A stretch of DNA of 64,000 bases from Coriobacteriaceae bacterium AM113-163 (GTDB lineage Bacteria; Actinomycetota; Coriobacteriia; Coriobacteriales; Coriobacteriaceae): NCBI GenBank assembly GCA_027673765.1, contig JAQDWB010000003.1, forward strand, positions 95,627-159,626, in the 5' to 3' direction. Below the pieces are notes generated by a model. That model was given only the letters and a program-made list of their open reading frames with translations. It was not told where the DNA came from and did no database searches. How positions within the stretch are numbered: the first letter of the stretch is position 1; each line of letters opens with the position of its first letter. Below, one piece after another: positions 26,116-38,419 of the stretch. The translations under genes and the position numbers were made by a program.

Positions 26116-27477
26116 ATGCTACGCCGTAAGGTCACTAATAGGCTTTTGAACTGGAAAAATAACTCTCATAAGGCATTGCTTGTTACCGGTGCGCGTCAGA
26201 TTGGCAAGAGCTATGCGATTCGCGCGTTTGGTAAAGACAACTACGCGTCGTATTTTGAGGCCAATTTGCTGCTCGATGCCGAGGCAAGAGATGTGCTCAT
26301 TGGCGCTAAGAACGCCGTTGACTTTATCAACCGCGTGGCCCTTCTTGCGGATGCACCGCTTGTTGAGGGAGATACGCTTATCTTTGTCGATGAAATACAG
26401 GAGTATCCGCAGATCGTCACGCTCATGAAGGCGTTGGTCGAGGACGGGCGCTTTAGCTATGTCTTCTCGGGGTCTATGCTTGGGACTGAGTTTAAGGGGA
26501 TCTCTTCTTTCCCGGTGGGGTATGTCGAGCACATTGTTATGCGGCCAATGGATTTTGAAGAGTTTTGTTGGGCAAACAGCATCAGCGAGAATGTGCTTGC
26601 AGACATCCGCAGCTGCCTTGTCGAGAGGCGTCCCGTCGAAAACTATATTCATGAGGCGATGCTCAAAAACTTTAGAGCTTATATCGTTTGCGGCGGCATG
26701 CCGGAGGTCGTACAGAACTATATCGATTCGGGTTATTCACTCGTGAGGACGCGTGAGCTTCAAATTCAGCTGGTCGATCAGTACAAAAGTGATATCTCTA
26801 AATATGCATCGACTCGAGCGTTTAACGTTCGCGCGATTTTCGAACAAATTCCCGTTCAGCTTGAGGCGGAGTCCCATCGCTTTGTTGTTTCATCCCTGGG
26901 CGAGGGGGCTCGCCTTCAAAAATACGAGCAGGATTTCCTATGGCTGGTGAACGCGGGCGTCGGTTTGATGGTCGCCCAGGTGACGGAGGCCCGAAGTCCT
27001 CTTAAGAGGACAGAGAAGGCGACCGCCTTTAAACTATACGAGTCTGATACAGGCATGCTCGCATCACGGTATCCCGGCAGCACGGCACGCGCTGTCTACC
27101 TTGATATGAAAACCCCCAACCTCGGCGGTCTCTATGAGAACGTGGTCGCGCAGGAGCTTGTCGCCCTTGGAACTGATGCATGGTACTACCAGACACGCGA
27201 GGTCGGCGAAGTTGACTTTGTGATCGAAGGCACTCGCGGGCACGTTGTCCCAATCGAGGTCAAATCGGGCAAGAAGGTTCGAGCCCATGCGGCCCTCGAC
27301 CGTCTGATGAGCGTGAGCGAGTACAAAATCCCCGAGGCCGTTGTGCTAAGCCACGAGAACCTCAGCAAAGAGGGCAAGGTTCTGTACGTTCCAATCTATA
27401 TGACATTCTGCCTCGATGAGTTTATGGAAAACGACGACCCCAACAACGATTTCTCGTTTGCACCCATATCCCTCTAG
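26116..27477 (+). CDS. AAA ATPase with DUF4143 / nuclease-like C-terminal domain
   Basis: A 453-residue protein. The N-terminal AAA_14 domain has Walker A (VTGARQIGKS, residues 23-32) and Walker B (LIFVDEIQEYP). The C-terminal part is the DUF4143 type, ending with a restriction-endonuclease-like motif (GEVDFVIEG...VPIEVKSGK). Members are widespread, highly paralogous in gut bacteria and of unknown function. Start ATG 26116 has GGGGG 5 nt upstream; the frame extends 16 codons into the repeats. Codon use and composition are AT-richer than neighbouring housekeeping genes, suggesting acquisition. It is not part of an obvious operon. Confidence 0.88.
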   Translation: MLRRKVTNRLLNWKNNSHKALLVTGARQIGKSYAIRAFGKDNYASYFEANLLLDAEARDVLIGAKNAVDFINRVALLADAPLVEGDTLIFVDEIQEYPQIVTLMKALVEDGRFSYVFSGSMLGTEFKGISSFPVGYVEHIVMRPMDFEEFCWANSISENVLADIRSCLVERRPVENYIHEAMLKNFRAYIVCGGMPEVVQNYIDSGYSLVRTRELQIQLVDQYKSDISKYASTRAFNVRAIFEQIPVQLEAESHRFVVSSLGEGARLQKYEQDFLWLVNAGVGLMVAQVTEARSPLKRTEKATAFKLYESDTGMLASRYPGSTARAVYLDMKTPNLGGLYENVVAQELVALGTDAWYYQTREVGEVDFVIEGTRGHVVPIEVKSGKKVRAHAALDRLMSVSEYKIPEAVVLSHENLSKEGKVLYVPIYMTFCLDEFMENDDPNNDFSFAPISL

Positions 27478-27597
27478 GCCATCTGGGTCCGCAACCAGGT
27501 CCCCCTCTATGCCCAAAGCCGCGAAACAGTGACCGGGACAAGGCACCCCACCAACCACGTCCTTCATCAGCCCACACAATCTGAGGACGTAGTCGTA

Positions 27598-27722
27598 GCA
27601 GGATCTGAGGGCTGACCTTCGCGGACACTCCGCAGGACGAAAGAACCCCCGCCGCACGTAGTGCGCAGCGGGGGTTCTTTCATGTCCGAGGACGTCCGCG
27701 AAGGTCAGCCCTCAGATCCTGC
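27598..27722. repeat. Long perfect inverted repeat, 29-bp arms, enclosing the nifJ terminator
   Basis: Arms 27598-27626 and 27694-27722 match perfectly over 29 bp. The spacer encloses a second perfect 14-bp stem (27639-27652 with 27668-27681) capped by CGCAC-GTA-GTGCG. The right arm ends 10 bp before the nifJ stop codon at 27733. Confidence 0.9.
27637..27683 (-). terminator. Hairpin terminator downstream of nifJ
   Basis: A perfect 14-bp stem GAAAGAACCCCCGC/GCGGGGGTTCTTTC with a further 5-bp stem. The U-rich 3' arm (GGGTTCTTTC) on either strand could release polymerase. It may serve nifJ on the minus strand and the convergent ATPase gene on the plus strand. Confidence 0.65.
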
Positions 27723-27732
27723 GGTGGGAGAC

Positions 27733-31272
<3,540 letters not shown>

Positions 31273-31749
31273 ATACCCCTCTCCTCTCATATAGGTATAC
31301 AGGCCCCGGCGATCGCCGGGATGTTGGCGTGATGGGATTTTCGCTGTTGCTTCCAATCATCTGGCAGGCAGGCTCAGCAGCAGGTACATGGCGTGGAGAG
31401 AAGGCATGCCGAGGCGAGGAGGGCTGCACGCGCTCCACAAGCCCAGCTACCCGTCTTGCACATGACCGAGCGCCGCAAAGGCCGCATGCCGGATGCTCCC
31501 GGGCACGCCCCGGCGATGGGAAGCGCCCGCAACGGAAATCCGCATGCGGGTTTATTGTACCCCGCCGTCAAGTGTAATTTCGGCAAATATAGGCGGGCGG
31601 TAAAGGTTTACCTTGGGTGACCATCAAGGGCAAAATTGATCCTTCCGTCACCGAGGGACCAAATGGCAGCTGCGGTGAAATAGGAACTGTTTTTGCCGGC
31701 CGTAGCCTTAAACAGCCCCTATTTCACCGCAACTTATTTAGGAGATGAG
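31273..31749. other. 477-bp intergenic region upstream of nifJ, no gene
   Basis: No supported coding sequence. It carries the nifJ promoter region. A long interrupted hairpin lies at 31672-31730 (GCGGTGAAATAGG with CCTATTTCACCGC plus inner CTGTTT/AAACAG), which may act as terminator for the FHA remnant that ends at 31750. Confidence 0.6.
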
Positions 31750-32244
31750 TCAGAGGGCGCCGAGGAGGATGGCGTAGGTTGTGGATTCTCCGAGCTTGAG
31801 CTCGTCACCGGGGTTGAGCTGGGCGGAGCGGCCGGGCTCGACCTGGGTGCAGACGTTCGTCGCGTCGTTTACCACCACGGTTCCGTTGGTGGACGACAGG
31901 TCCTCAACGTACCAGACATTTTGGTCATCGCACCACACGTGGGCATGGCGAGCCGAAACGTCATCGCCCACATCGGTGATGCCGCCCTCCCCCGTTGCCA
32001 GCGCGCCGATCTCGACGCCTTCCTCACTCGGCTGAATCCAGCGCGGGACGCTCACCGCGTAGCCGTTTTGCACGCGCAGCAGTCCCAGCGGATGCGCCGG
32101 CGCGACCTCGTGCTCGCCCGACTTGGAACCAAGGCGGGCGTGAGAGCAAACGGCATAGGGAACGAATCTTGCGGATGTACTCCTCGACGTCAGGCAGGTA
32201 AGCCCCACGAAGTCACCGGGGAGGCCCAAGCGGCCCGGCACCAC
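31750..32244 (-). pseudogene. Truncated FHA-domain gene copy
   Basis: The last about 115 codons (from APAHPLGLLRVQN to TYAILLGAL) match the C-terminal FHA half of the intact protein at 38420-39358 almost residue for residue, including SARHAH and EDLSSTNGTVVVN. At the DNA level the copies have clearly diverged, so this is not a fresh duplication. The N-terminal domain of the intact protein is missing and replaced by about 50 unrelated residues with no good ribosome binding site. It is most likely a gene remnant marking the left border of the island. Confidence 0.7.
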
Positions 32245-32672
32245 TTCCAGATTCTGACCAGGGCGAGTCGTTCGCCGGTGGCTGAAGGCTCGCTCCCACC
32301 CAAAAGGGGAGATTCGCGTTGTTCCCCAATCGCTCTCGCATCTTTCATTTTGCTCGAGGTGGGCTATAAAAACTTTCCTGGTGAAAGGCGGCGATTGGTT
32401 TCCTTTCTTTCTAGAGGAGCGCGCCTGTAATCTGTTTTCATCCTAAATCAAGTTGAGATCGGACCTTCCAGAGGCAAGTCGACTCAAACTGCGAGGCTCC
32501 ATGTTGGAATAAAGAGCGCTGTCGAAGTGCCAACAACACAAAGCTTGCCAGTCTCAAATAGAACCTTTTGGGAGTCCGATTGGGCCGCACACCGAATCCC
32601 CGCTGGTGGTTTTTTATAGCTGCGTAACAATAAACAAGGTTAGTGCCAGTCCAGCATGAAATTGAGGAACGT
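32245..32672. other. Island left margin, no gene found
   Basis: About 430 bp between the FHA remnant and the radical SAM gene. Composition shifts to AT-rich here. The stretch GGTTTTTTATAGCTGCG near 32610 could include a -10-like element for the radical SAM operon. I see no precursor-like small coding sequence here. Confidence 0.5.
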
Positions 32673-34031
32673 ATGCATTTTTTCTCAGTAAGTGATCGTC
32701 GTTACTGCTTCGATGAGGTCACTCGCAATTGCTTTCAGGTTGACCAAGCATCAGAAGATGCGCTTCGCATATTTGAAGCATCGGGAAGAACGGTCAACTC
32801 GAAGTTGCTAACAAAGTCACTTGCTGCGAAAGGCTACGACCAAACGACCATAGCAGAACTTGAAGACGACATTGATGAGTATCAACGATTGTCTGAGCGG
32901 ACTTTCTTAACAAAAGACACGCCTCGAAAACTTAGATCCATCGAACTCCACGTTTCACATGCATGCAACCTTGGTTGTAGTTACTGTTTTGCCGGTAAAG
33001 GAGATTATGGAACGTCTCCTCTGCTGATGACAGACGAGATAGCCTTCAAGGCGGTCGACTACCTCGTCGCAAGTTCATCGGAAAACGAAACGCTTGCAAT
33101 CGTCTTTTTTGGTGGGGAACCCATGATTAACGAGCCGCTGATATGGAAAACGGTCGACTATTCAAAAAGAATATACCCCAATAGAAACTTTACCTATTCT
33201 ATTACGACCAACGGAACGCTTTTGAATGACACTGCTGTGAATTCTTTCAAGGAGCACGGGTTTTCTGTTCTGATTAGTCTCGATGGTACAGGATGCAAGC
33301 ACGATGCATCGCGCCCGTACAAGACGGGAGGCGGCTCTTTCTCCGATATCGACAAAAACGTTCGTCGTTTTTCCGAGTCGTTCCCCTTCGGCGCAAGAGC
33401 GACCTTAACAAATAATAACTGTAACCTTGTTGAAGACTATCTTCAGTTTAAAGAGATGGGCTTCAGAAGGATTTACTTCTCGCCCGTGAGCTCATTCGAT
33501 GAGAATATCAAACTCGACGAACACTCATTAAACAAAATCAGGGCGGGCCTAATAGATTTGGCGGATCAATATCTCAAACAGATTGATCAAGGGGAAAAGC
33601 CCTTGTTTAGAACATTGAAAACTGCAGTTGATTTGATTATGAGCAACAGGATCGCCTTTGTCGGATGCGGGGCTGGCAGGCGTTTTATTTCCGTGACTCC
33701 CGAAGGGGACGTATACCCCTGTCACAGGTTTGTCGGGATGATGCGATTCAAAATGGGCAACATCGTCACCGGAATTGACGAAACTAGGTATATTGAAAAC
33801 TGGAGTCAGGGTGTCGAAAAAAGAATTGACTGTACGGACTGTTGGGCTCGGTCTTTCTGTGGTGGGGGCTGTAGCTGGGAGGCTGCAGACGAGCACGGCT
33901 ACTTGCCCAAGAGTCTACACCCTGCATCATGTGAATATAGAAAAATGTGCTACGAGATGGCTTTTGACCTTATTTCCCGCCACTCATCTTCGCAGGAGAA
34001 AAATCAACGAGAAGCTACTGTATCGGAATAA
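32673..34031 (+). CDS. Radical SAM/SPASM peptide maturase (SCIFF/ranthipeptide type)
   Basis: A 452-residue enzyme predicted to install thioether cross-links in the small peptides encoded just downstream. Residues 1-90 look like a RiPP recognition element. The radical SAM cluster is CNLGCSYC (Cys98, 102, 105), with GGEP at 147-150. The SPASM domain has eight cysteines at 332, 350, 387, 390, 396, 400, 420 and 426, binding two auxiliary clusters. GDVYPCHRFVG is the phrase seen in SCIFF maturases. ATG 32673 follows GAGG by 5 nt; a GTG 10 codons upstream is possible. The AT-rich codon use differs from the core genome. Family assignment is strong, exact chemistry inferred. Confidence 0.92.
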   Translation: MHFFSVSDRRYCFDEVTRNCFQVDQASEDALRIFEASGRTVNSKLLTKSLAAKGYDQTTIAELEDDIDEYQRLSERTFLTKDTPRKLRSIELHVSHACNLGCSYCFAGKGDYGTSPLLMTDEIAFKAVDYLVASSSENETLAIVFFGGEPMINEPLIWKTVDYSKRIYPNRNFTYSITTNGTLLNDTAVNSFKEHGFSVLISLDGTGCKHDASRPYKTGGGSFSDIDKNVRRFSESFPFGARATLTNNNCNLVEDYLQFKEMGFRRIYFSPVSSFDENIKLDEHSLNKIRAGLIDLADQYLKQIDQGEKPLFRTLKTAVDLIMSNRIAFVGCGAGRRFISVTPEGDVYPCHRFVGMMRFKMGNIVTGIDETRYIENWSQGVEKRIDCTDCWARSFCGGGCSWEAADEHGYLPKSLHPASCEYRKMCYEMAFDLISRHSSSQEKNQREATVSE

Positions 34032-34200
34032 GCGGTTCAGCGCATTGCTGTCACCATTGTGGAGGTGTTCGTTCTTCTGATTACCGTCTGCGAAGCTTAT
34101 TGCTACGTTCGCCGAAACCATTCTAGAAATATGGTGAACTAGACATCTTGGTTTGTTATACACAATATTGAGGTTTTTCTGCACTCAAAGGGAGGTAGTC

Positions 34201-34404
34201 GTGAAGCATATTCATCCGATTAATCCAGGAAGTGGCGACGAGGCAGGCGTGAAGCCGATGTCTTTTGACTGCCTCTTGGGCATTACTGACATCTGTACTG
34301 TTTATGATAAAGCAGATGGCTGTGGTGCATACGATTACTGCGACTATGACATGGATGGCGGCAGCATCTGCGTTGTAGATCACTGTGGCATTGATCAAAC
34401 GTAG
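34201..34404 (+). CDS. Candidate RiPP precursor peptide A (six Cys, Cys-Asp pattern)
   Basis: A 67-residue acidic peptide starting at GTG 34201, 5 nt after GGGAGG. The leader MKHIHPINPG is shared in its first six residues with peptide B. The core (residues 23-67) has cysteines at 24, 32, 41, 47, 57 and 62, each followed within 3-6 residues by aspartate (D30, D36, D45, D50, D60, D65). This mirrors ranthipeptides such as freyrasin, where Cys sulfur is joined to the beta-carbon of an Asp in C-x3-D motifs. It is also six cysteines within about 39 residues, like SCIFF peptides. It lies 170 bp downstream of the maturase. Function is inferred. Confidence 0.82.
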   Translation: MKHIHPINPGSGDEAGVKPMSFDCLLGITDICTVYDKADGCGAYDYCDYDMDGGSICVVDHCGIDQT

Positions 34405-34434
34405 TCTCTAATTGGATTAAGGTGAGGAGCTGTT

Positions 34435-34614
34435 ATGAAGCATATCCATCCTGTTGGTTCAAATGAACATACTCCCGTTGAGCCTTGTTGTCTTGGAGTT
34501 GATATATGCAATTTTTACGACATCGCCGAGTGCCCTGTTGCGGATTGGTGCTATGTCGATAAAGAATCAAGCTGTGTTTTGCCAGCAGATTGGTGCGATC
34601 CAGTTGACGAGTAG
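34435..34614 (+). CDS. Candidate RiPP precursor peptide B (seven Cys, Cys-Asp pattern)
   Basis: A 59-residue peptide starting at ATG 34435, 7 nt after GAGGAG. It is too short for most gene finders. It begins MKHIHP exactly as peptide A. Cysteines are at 18, 19, 25, 33, 39, 47 and 54; the last six are followed by D23, D29, D37, D42, D52 and D58, mostly as C-x3-D. The cores of A and B align (LGxxDIC, then YD, then AD/YD before a cysteine), but spacing differs, which suggests divergent products of one maturase. It follows peptide A by 30 bp. Confidence 0.8.
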   Translation: MKHIHPVGSNEHTPVEPCCLGVDICNFYDIAECPVADWCYVDKESSCVLPADWCDPVDE

Positions 34615-34693
34615 TTTTTGTGTCTAGGAACTATTTGGTCCAATTCAAAATAAGATGGGGACAAATACCAAAATCTCGTGTCTGGGAGGAGTT

Positions 34694-34801
34694 ATGCCAT
34701 TATTGCAAGGTCTCGTTGGATTAACCTTTGTACTTGCTTTATATCTGGCACCTTTTTTATTGTTATTCTTCATTATCCGATTCTTTCTTCGGAAAAAATA
34801 G
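34694..34801 (+). CDS. 35-residue single-helix membrane peptide
   Basis: A very short gene with a strong ribosome binding site (GGGAGGAG, 3-5 nt before ATG 34694). The product is almost entirely hydrophobic (about residues 5-30, rich in L and F) and ends RFFLRKK, so the C-terminus should stay in the cytoplasm. It lies 79 bp downstream of peptide B on the same strand. Possible roles are immunity, a helper of export, or a stray small hydrophobic peptide; nothing in the sequence decides this. Confidence 0.6.
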   Translation: MPLLQGLVGLTFVLALYLAPFLLLFFIIRFFLRKK

Positions 34802-35498
34802 GAGTATCACGCAAACATTAGCGTAGCTTTCTTCCAATATGAGCCGAGCATTGGCAAGTGGAATAAGAAGCCCGACCGTTCGTCACATGAAAGTGATCGG
34901 ACGGGCCTCTCAATTTAACCCGGGCCGCCACCCATAGCGGCTTTCCGGGCGTATTTTCGGTGCAAAGCAATCGTCAGTTTAATCCTATGCGTCGATACCG
35001 CATTTCATTTGTTCGGCTCGTATTCTACGGCCTTGTAACCCTCGCACTCTCCGGCAAACGGATTGAACACGAAGGCAGAGATGATGTGTGCGTGGACATC
35101 GAGGCTGCTGTAGGCAACATACTGGGGCATGGACCCCCGCTGCGCGTGGCATGCGGCCCGGCATATTCATTGCCGTCCAACCCCGTGTAGTTGCAGCAAA
35201 GGGTGGAACCTCAATGCTCAGCTCATGTTGTCCGTGGGACACGAGAATTGTAAGTACACTTTGGTGTGATTCTCACGATGATACTGAGCCACCTGGAATA
35301 AGATACGTCGCGACAACACTTCGCTTCACCTCTGTCTCGACAAGACAACGTAGACTAAAGTTTCCTTTAGTAAGAGAATGAGAACTATATCTGAAAGCGT
35401 TGCGATGGCGTGAAGGCACCGAGTCCGAACCGACTGAATGCTACGTGCATCTGCATCGCTTTTTTGTTATCTCTGTCAGTTGGGTAGCACTACACTTG
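34802..35498. other. 697-bp island intergenic region with hairpins and a gene remnant
   Basis: Two hairpins follow the precursor genes. One is at 34870-34905 (GCCCGaCCG/CGGaCGGGC) and one at 34919-34950 (CCCGG-GCCGC with GCGGC-CCGGG); either could end the RiPP transcript. A short coding remnant lies at 35005-35130 on the minus strand. At 35402-35465 on the plus strand GCGATG/CATCGC encloses smaller stems and is followed by six T, which could be the end of a small RNA. Confidence 0.5.
35005..35130 (-). CDS. Short open frame, probable gene remnant
   Basis: A 41-codon frame starting at ATG 35130 after a weak GGGGG site. Its sequence looks protein-like (HAHIISAFVFNP, then CEGYKAVEYEPNK), more so than a random frame, and the frames upstream are broken by stops. 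I do not recognise the family. It may be the surviving C-terminal end of a decayed gene or a genuine small protein. Confidence 0.3.
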   Translation of the reverse strand: MPQYVAYSSLDVHAHIISAFVFNPFAGECEGYKAVEYEPNK

Positions 35499-37154
35499 TC
35501 AGCATTTACCCCGGTACATGCTGCCTAAATCCACTACCCCTTCTACCGCGCCGACCATCTCGTCATCGTGAGAGACAATGATGATCAGCTGGCTTTGCTT
35601 GTTGCGCTTAACATAGGCCGCAAGCTCGGCGCGGCTTACAGCGTCTAACCCAGTCGTGGGCTCGTCGAGTACCAAAACTGACGACTTGCGTGAAATCGCC
35701 GACCATAAGTACACTCGGCGCAGCTCACCGCCCGAAAGCGCGGAGCAACGTTTCCCGAGCAACTCCTTCACGCTGTTTTCCAGCGAAAGTAGGCCATCTA
35801 CACCCCGGTGATAGGAAGAAAAGGGCGTGTCGAAATACTCTAACAGCTCTTTCACCGTTTCGTCCGGCGCGAAGCACGACTGTGGGCAGCACGATATCTC
35901 TCTCGCACGTATGTAATCCAAGTCGCATTCTTCGATTGGCACGCCGTTGTATTTTACTTTGCCTTTCGATGAGTATAGCCCGAGCATCAAGTAAAGAAGT
36001 GACGTCTTGCCTCTTCCGTTTTCCCCAACTATGCAATATGTACCAGGACCGGAAAACTTGAAAGAAAACCCGCCGAGGACCTCTCGGACAGATCCGTCTG
36101 GAAGGGCAACCGAGAATTCCAAATCAGATACCGAAATGTCATTTATTTCATCGAGTTTAGCTAAATCGGTCCGATTCCACCCCGATCTCTCCTTTTCTCT
36201 CGTCGCGATAGCCGTCCTATCCCATGATGCTTTGGCATCTTGATAGGATTTGAACAATGACATCATACTTTTCAAAGTCTTAAAGAGAACCGCGAAGTAT
36301 GTACCGATGATAGTGTACTCGCCTATTGACATAGTTCCGTTAATGATTCGTACTCCGGAAACAACAAGTATCACCGCTTGAAACAACGCTGCGAAAAGAC
36401 CATCGAGCGATGTCAGAGAATATGATAGCTTTCCGGAGCGCAAAACTTTGGGAAAATAGCTCTTAAACCCAGCGTCGAGCGCTTGTTCGCTCTTGCCGTA
36501 CGAAGATGTCAGTTGAATGTTGAGAATCTGATTAAGCTGCGATGCAATTGCGGCGTAAAAGGCGCTGTCCGCCTCTTTCTTCTCATACGTGACCCTATAC
36601 AAAAGTTTCCTCAACCCAGTAATTACACAGAAATACACGATGAGGAGAATGATGGAAAACACCGCGAGAGTTGAATCAATTGACCATATGATAAGCAATA
36701 CGATGGGAATGGCTACAATGGACAGCGGCGCACTGATAAAATTCGCCAAAACGAAGGATGAGACCACGCTAGAGTCGGAAATAATCCGTTGCGTTGTATA
36801 GGCTGGATCGATGGTCCGACTCACCAAGTAATCGTCTCTTTCAAAACGCAAGACGGCCTCCCTGAGAAGATCAAAGGAAAGTCTCGTGGTTATGCGAATG
36901 GAAAGTGTTCCTGCAAAATAAGTAAAGAGGGTGGAGAAAACTCCTATTGACGCAACCAGGAGCGCGAAGAGTACGGCGTCTCTTTCGCTGCGGTTACCGA
37001 GAAGAAAATCTAAGAATTTCCCGTTCACGTATGGCATGGCATAGGAGAGAGCGGTTCCAATCACCGTGATAGCAATGAAGACGAAAGCCCCTTTTGCTCT
37101 GATGAACCTCGAGAGAACGCATCGAATCAAGGAAGGCCCCAATCTACCCGCCAC
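35499..37154 (-). CDS. ABC exporter, probable RiPP transporter
   Basis: A 551-residue fused exporter. The N-terminal half has about six membrane helices (20-300). The ATPase has Walker A (IVGENGRGKTSL), signature LSGGELRRV, Walker B (SVLVLDEPTTGLD) and switch histidine (IVSHDDE). It lacks an N-terminal C39 peptidase domain, so leader removal must occur elsewhere. It faces the maturase and precursor genes in convergent orientation within the same AT-rich island. The start is uncertain: GTG 37154 has no strong site and the first in-frame ATG is 40 residues in. Its divergence from the exporter at 3834 suggests acquisition with the island. Confidence 0.85.
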   Translation of the reverse strand: MAGRLGPSLIRCVLSRFIRAKGAFVFIAITVIGTALSYAMPYVNGKFLDFLLGNRSERDAVLFALLVASIGVFSTLFTYFAGTLSIRITTRLSFDLLREAVLRFERDDYLVSRTIDPAYTTQRIISDSSVVSSFVLANFISAPLSIVAIPIVLLIIWSIDSTLAVFSIILLIVYFCVITGLRKLLYRVTYEKKEADSAFYAAIASQLNQILNIQLTSSYGKSEQALDAGFKSYFPKVLRSGKLSYSLTSLDGLFAALFQAVILVVSGVRIINGTMSIGEYTIIGTYFAVLFKTLKSMMSLFKSYQDAKASWDRTAIATREKERSGWNRTDLAKLDEINDISVSDLEFSVALPDGSVREVLGGFSFKFSGPGTYCIVGENGRGKTSLLYLMLGLYSSKGKVKYNGVPIEECDLDYIRAREISCCPQSCFAPDETVKELLEYFDTPFSSYHRGVDGLLSLENSVKELLGKRCSALSGGELRRVYLWSAISRKSSVLVLDEPTTGLDAVSRAELAAYVKRNKQSQLIIIVSHDDEMVGAVEGVVDLGSMYRGKC

Positions 37155-37300
37155 AAAACATCAATCACTGATACCTTACACCTCAACACAACAGGAGCGA
37201 AGATTTGCCAATGAGACTGCTTTAAGATTGCCTTGGGCCAATACGATCTCAAGCTCTTCCTACAAGAGAGTCGGAATCGGACATCTCCTCCGACGAACCT

Positions 37301-37344
37301 GGCAATCGGGCGGTTGAAATATCTTTTTCAACCGCCCGATTGCC
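37301..37344. repeat. Perfect 19-bp inverted repeat upstream of ABC exporter
   Basis: GGCAATCGGGCGGTTGAAA (37301-37319) is the exact reverse complement of 37326-37344, with a 6-nt loop. No T-run follows on either strand. It lies about 150 bp upstream of the exporter start. Confidence 0.85.
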
Positions 37345-37469
37345 ACAATAGATTTGAGCATCCGCCCACAAACGTCCGCGTTTTATACCCATCAAATCCT
37401 TTGCCTTTTGTCGTCTAGACTAGAAAAATCGCTCGAAATAACGCAACCGGCCTGCTCGCTTGAAGAAAC

Positions 37470-38330
37470 CTAAGCCCGTAACGTAGATGTGCAAACTTCC
37501 GAAACGCCTTGCGCGGCATAGTGCGTATAAACTTCGTCAACCGCCTCAGAAATATCTGAGTATCGCGCCGGGTCAAAAGCATACGATGTCGCAGCTATAC
37601 CCTGCACCCATTCGGAACGCGGATTAATTGAATAGCCACACAGCATCATCATACATGCATCTAGACCTGATTTCCCAAGTATCCGACGTATTGATGAGAG
37701 CATCGCGGGTCGCCCCCGCACCATCGTCGTCACCCCTATTAGCAGTATTTACCGTTTTTCTCTAAATGCGTATCGCCACCCTTAAGAATACGAAGTGTTT
37801 TATCCAGACCCGATTGTCCTCCATCTCAAACGAAGGGATAAGGAATCTCATCCGGAATCGGCAGTAACGGAGGATTCACAACGACAAGCGAAAAACATGA
37901 GTCATCTCTCAGAGGGGAGTAAAGGCTCCCCTCAAGCACCCTAGTTTCGTCATCCAAAGAGTTGATGGCAGTGTTTTTCTTACAAAGGTCGACAACAAAA
38001 GGGTTGATTTCTACAGATGTTACATCCATGCCACAGTTGGTAAGTATCAGGCCCTGTATTCTGGGGCCAGAACACAAATCGAGAGCCTTCCGTGCGCTCT
38101 GCGGTGTAAGGCGCCAATCTCAGCAAATCTGTCCCACAATACTGCGCTGAAGAACAACACGGAACCCCTGAGCCAAACTCCCCTATACCTTATTAAGGCT
38201 AAGACAGGCAAGTTCACGCACCCGGCATATTCCAGAATAACATCCTATTGTTTTAGATGCTCTACAAGCATGAACAGCCGCGAATCGGAAAGATCTTCTA
38301 GTTTCGCCCCGACTGACCGCCAAGGGCCAA
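37470..38330 (-). pseudogene. Decayed class I SAM-dependent methyltransferase gene
   Basis: Fragments in different minus-strand frames add up to one PrmC/HemK-like methyltransferase. In order they are: DSRLFMLVEHLK near 38250, LWDRFAEIGAL near 38120, TPQSARKALDLCSGP near 38080, MDVTSVEINPF, and FSLVVVNPPLLPIPDEIPYPFV near 37850, where the catalytic NPP motif is intact. A TGA then interrupts before GLDKTLRILKGG, and a frame change precedes the C-terminal part (37470-37733). At least one in-frame stop and two frameshifts make it non-functional. It separates the exporter from the intact FHA gene. Confidence 0.75.
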
Positions 38331-38419
38331 AATGGCCTCTCCATCCCCAGGCGACCGGCTCTGGCGCGCCGAGGAGTGTCCCCAAGTGCCGGCAGAAAAG
38401 GAACGTCCTTAACTGCCGG

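Noticed and set aside
35412..35440. GGCACCGAGTC, similar to part of the S. pyogenes tracrRNA 3' hairpin
   Set aside because: The match is only about 11 bases, the pairing GGTGC half is missing, and no Cas9 or CRISPR array is present.
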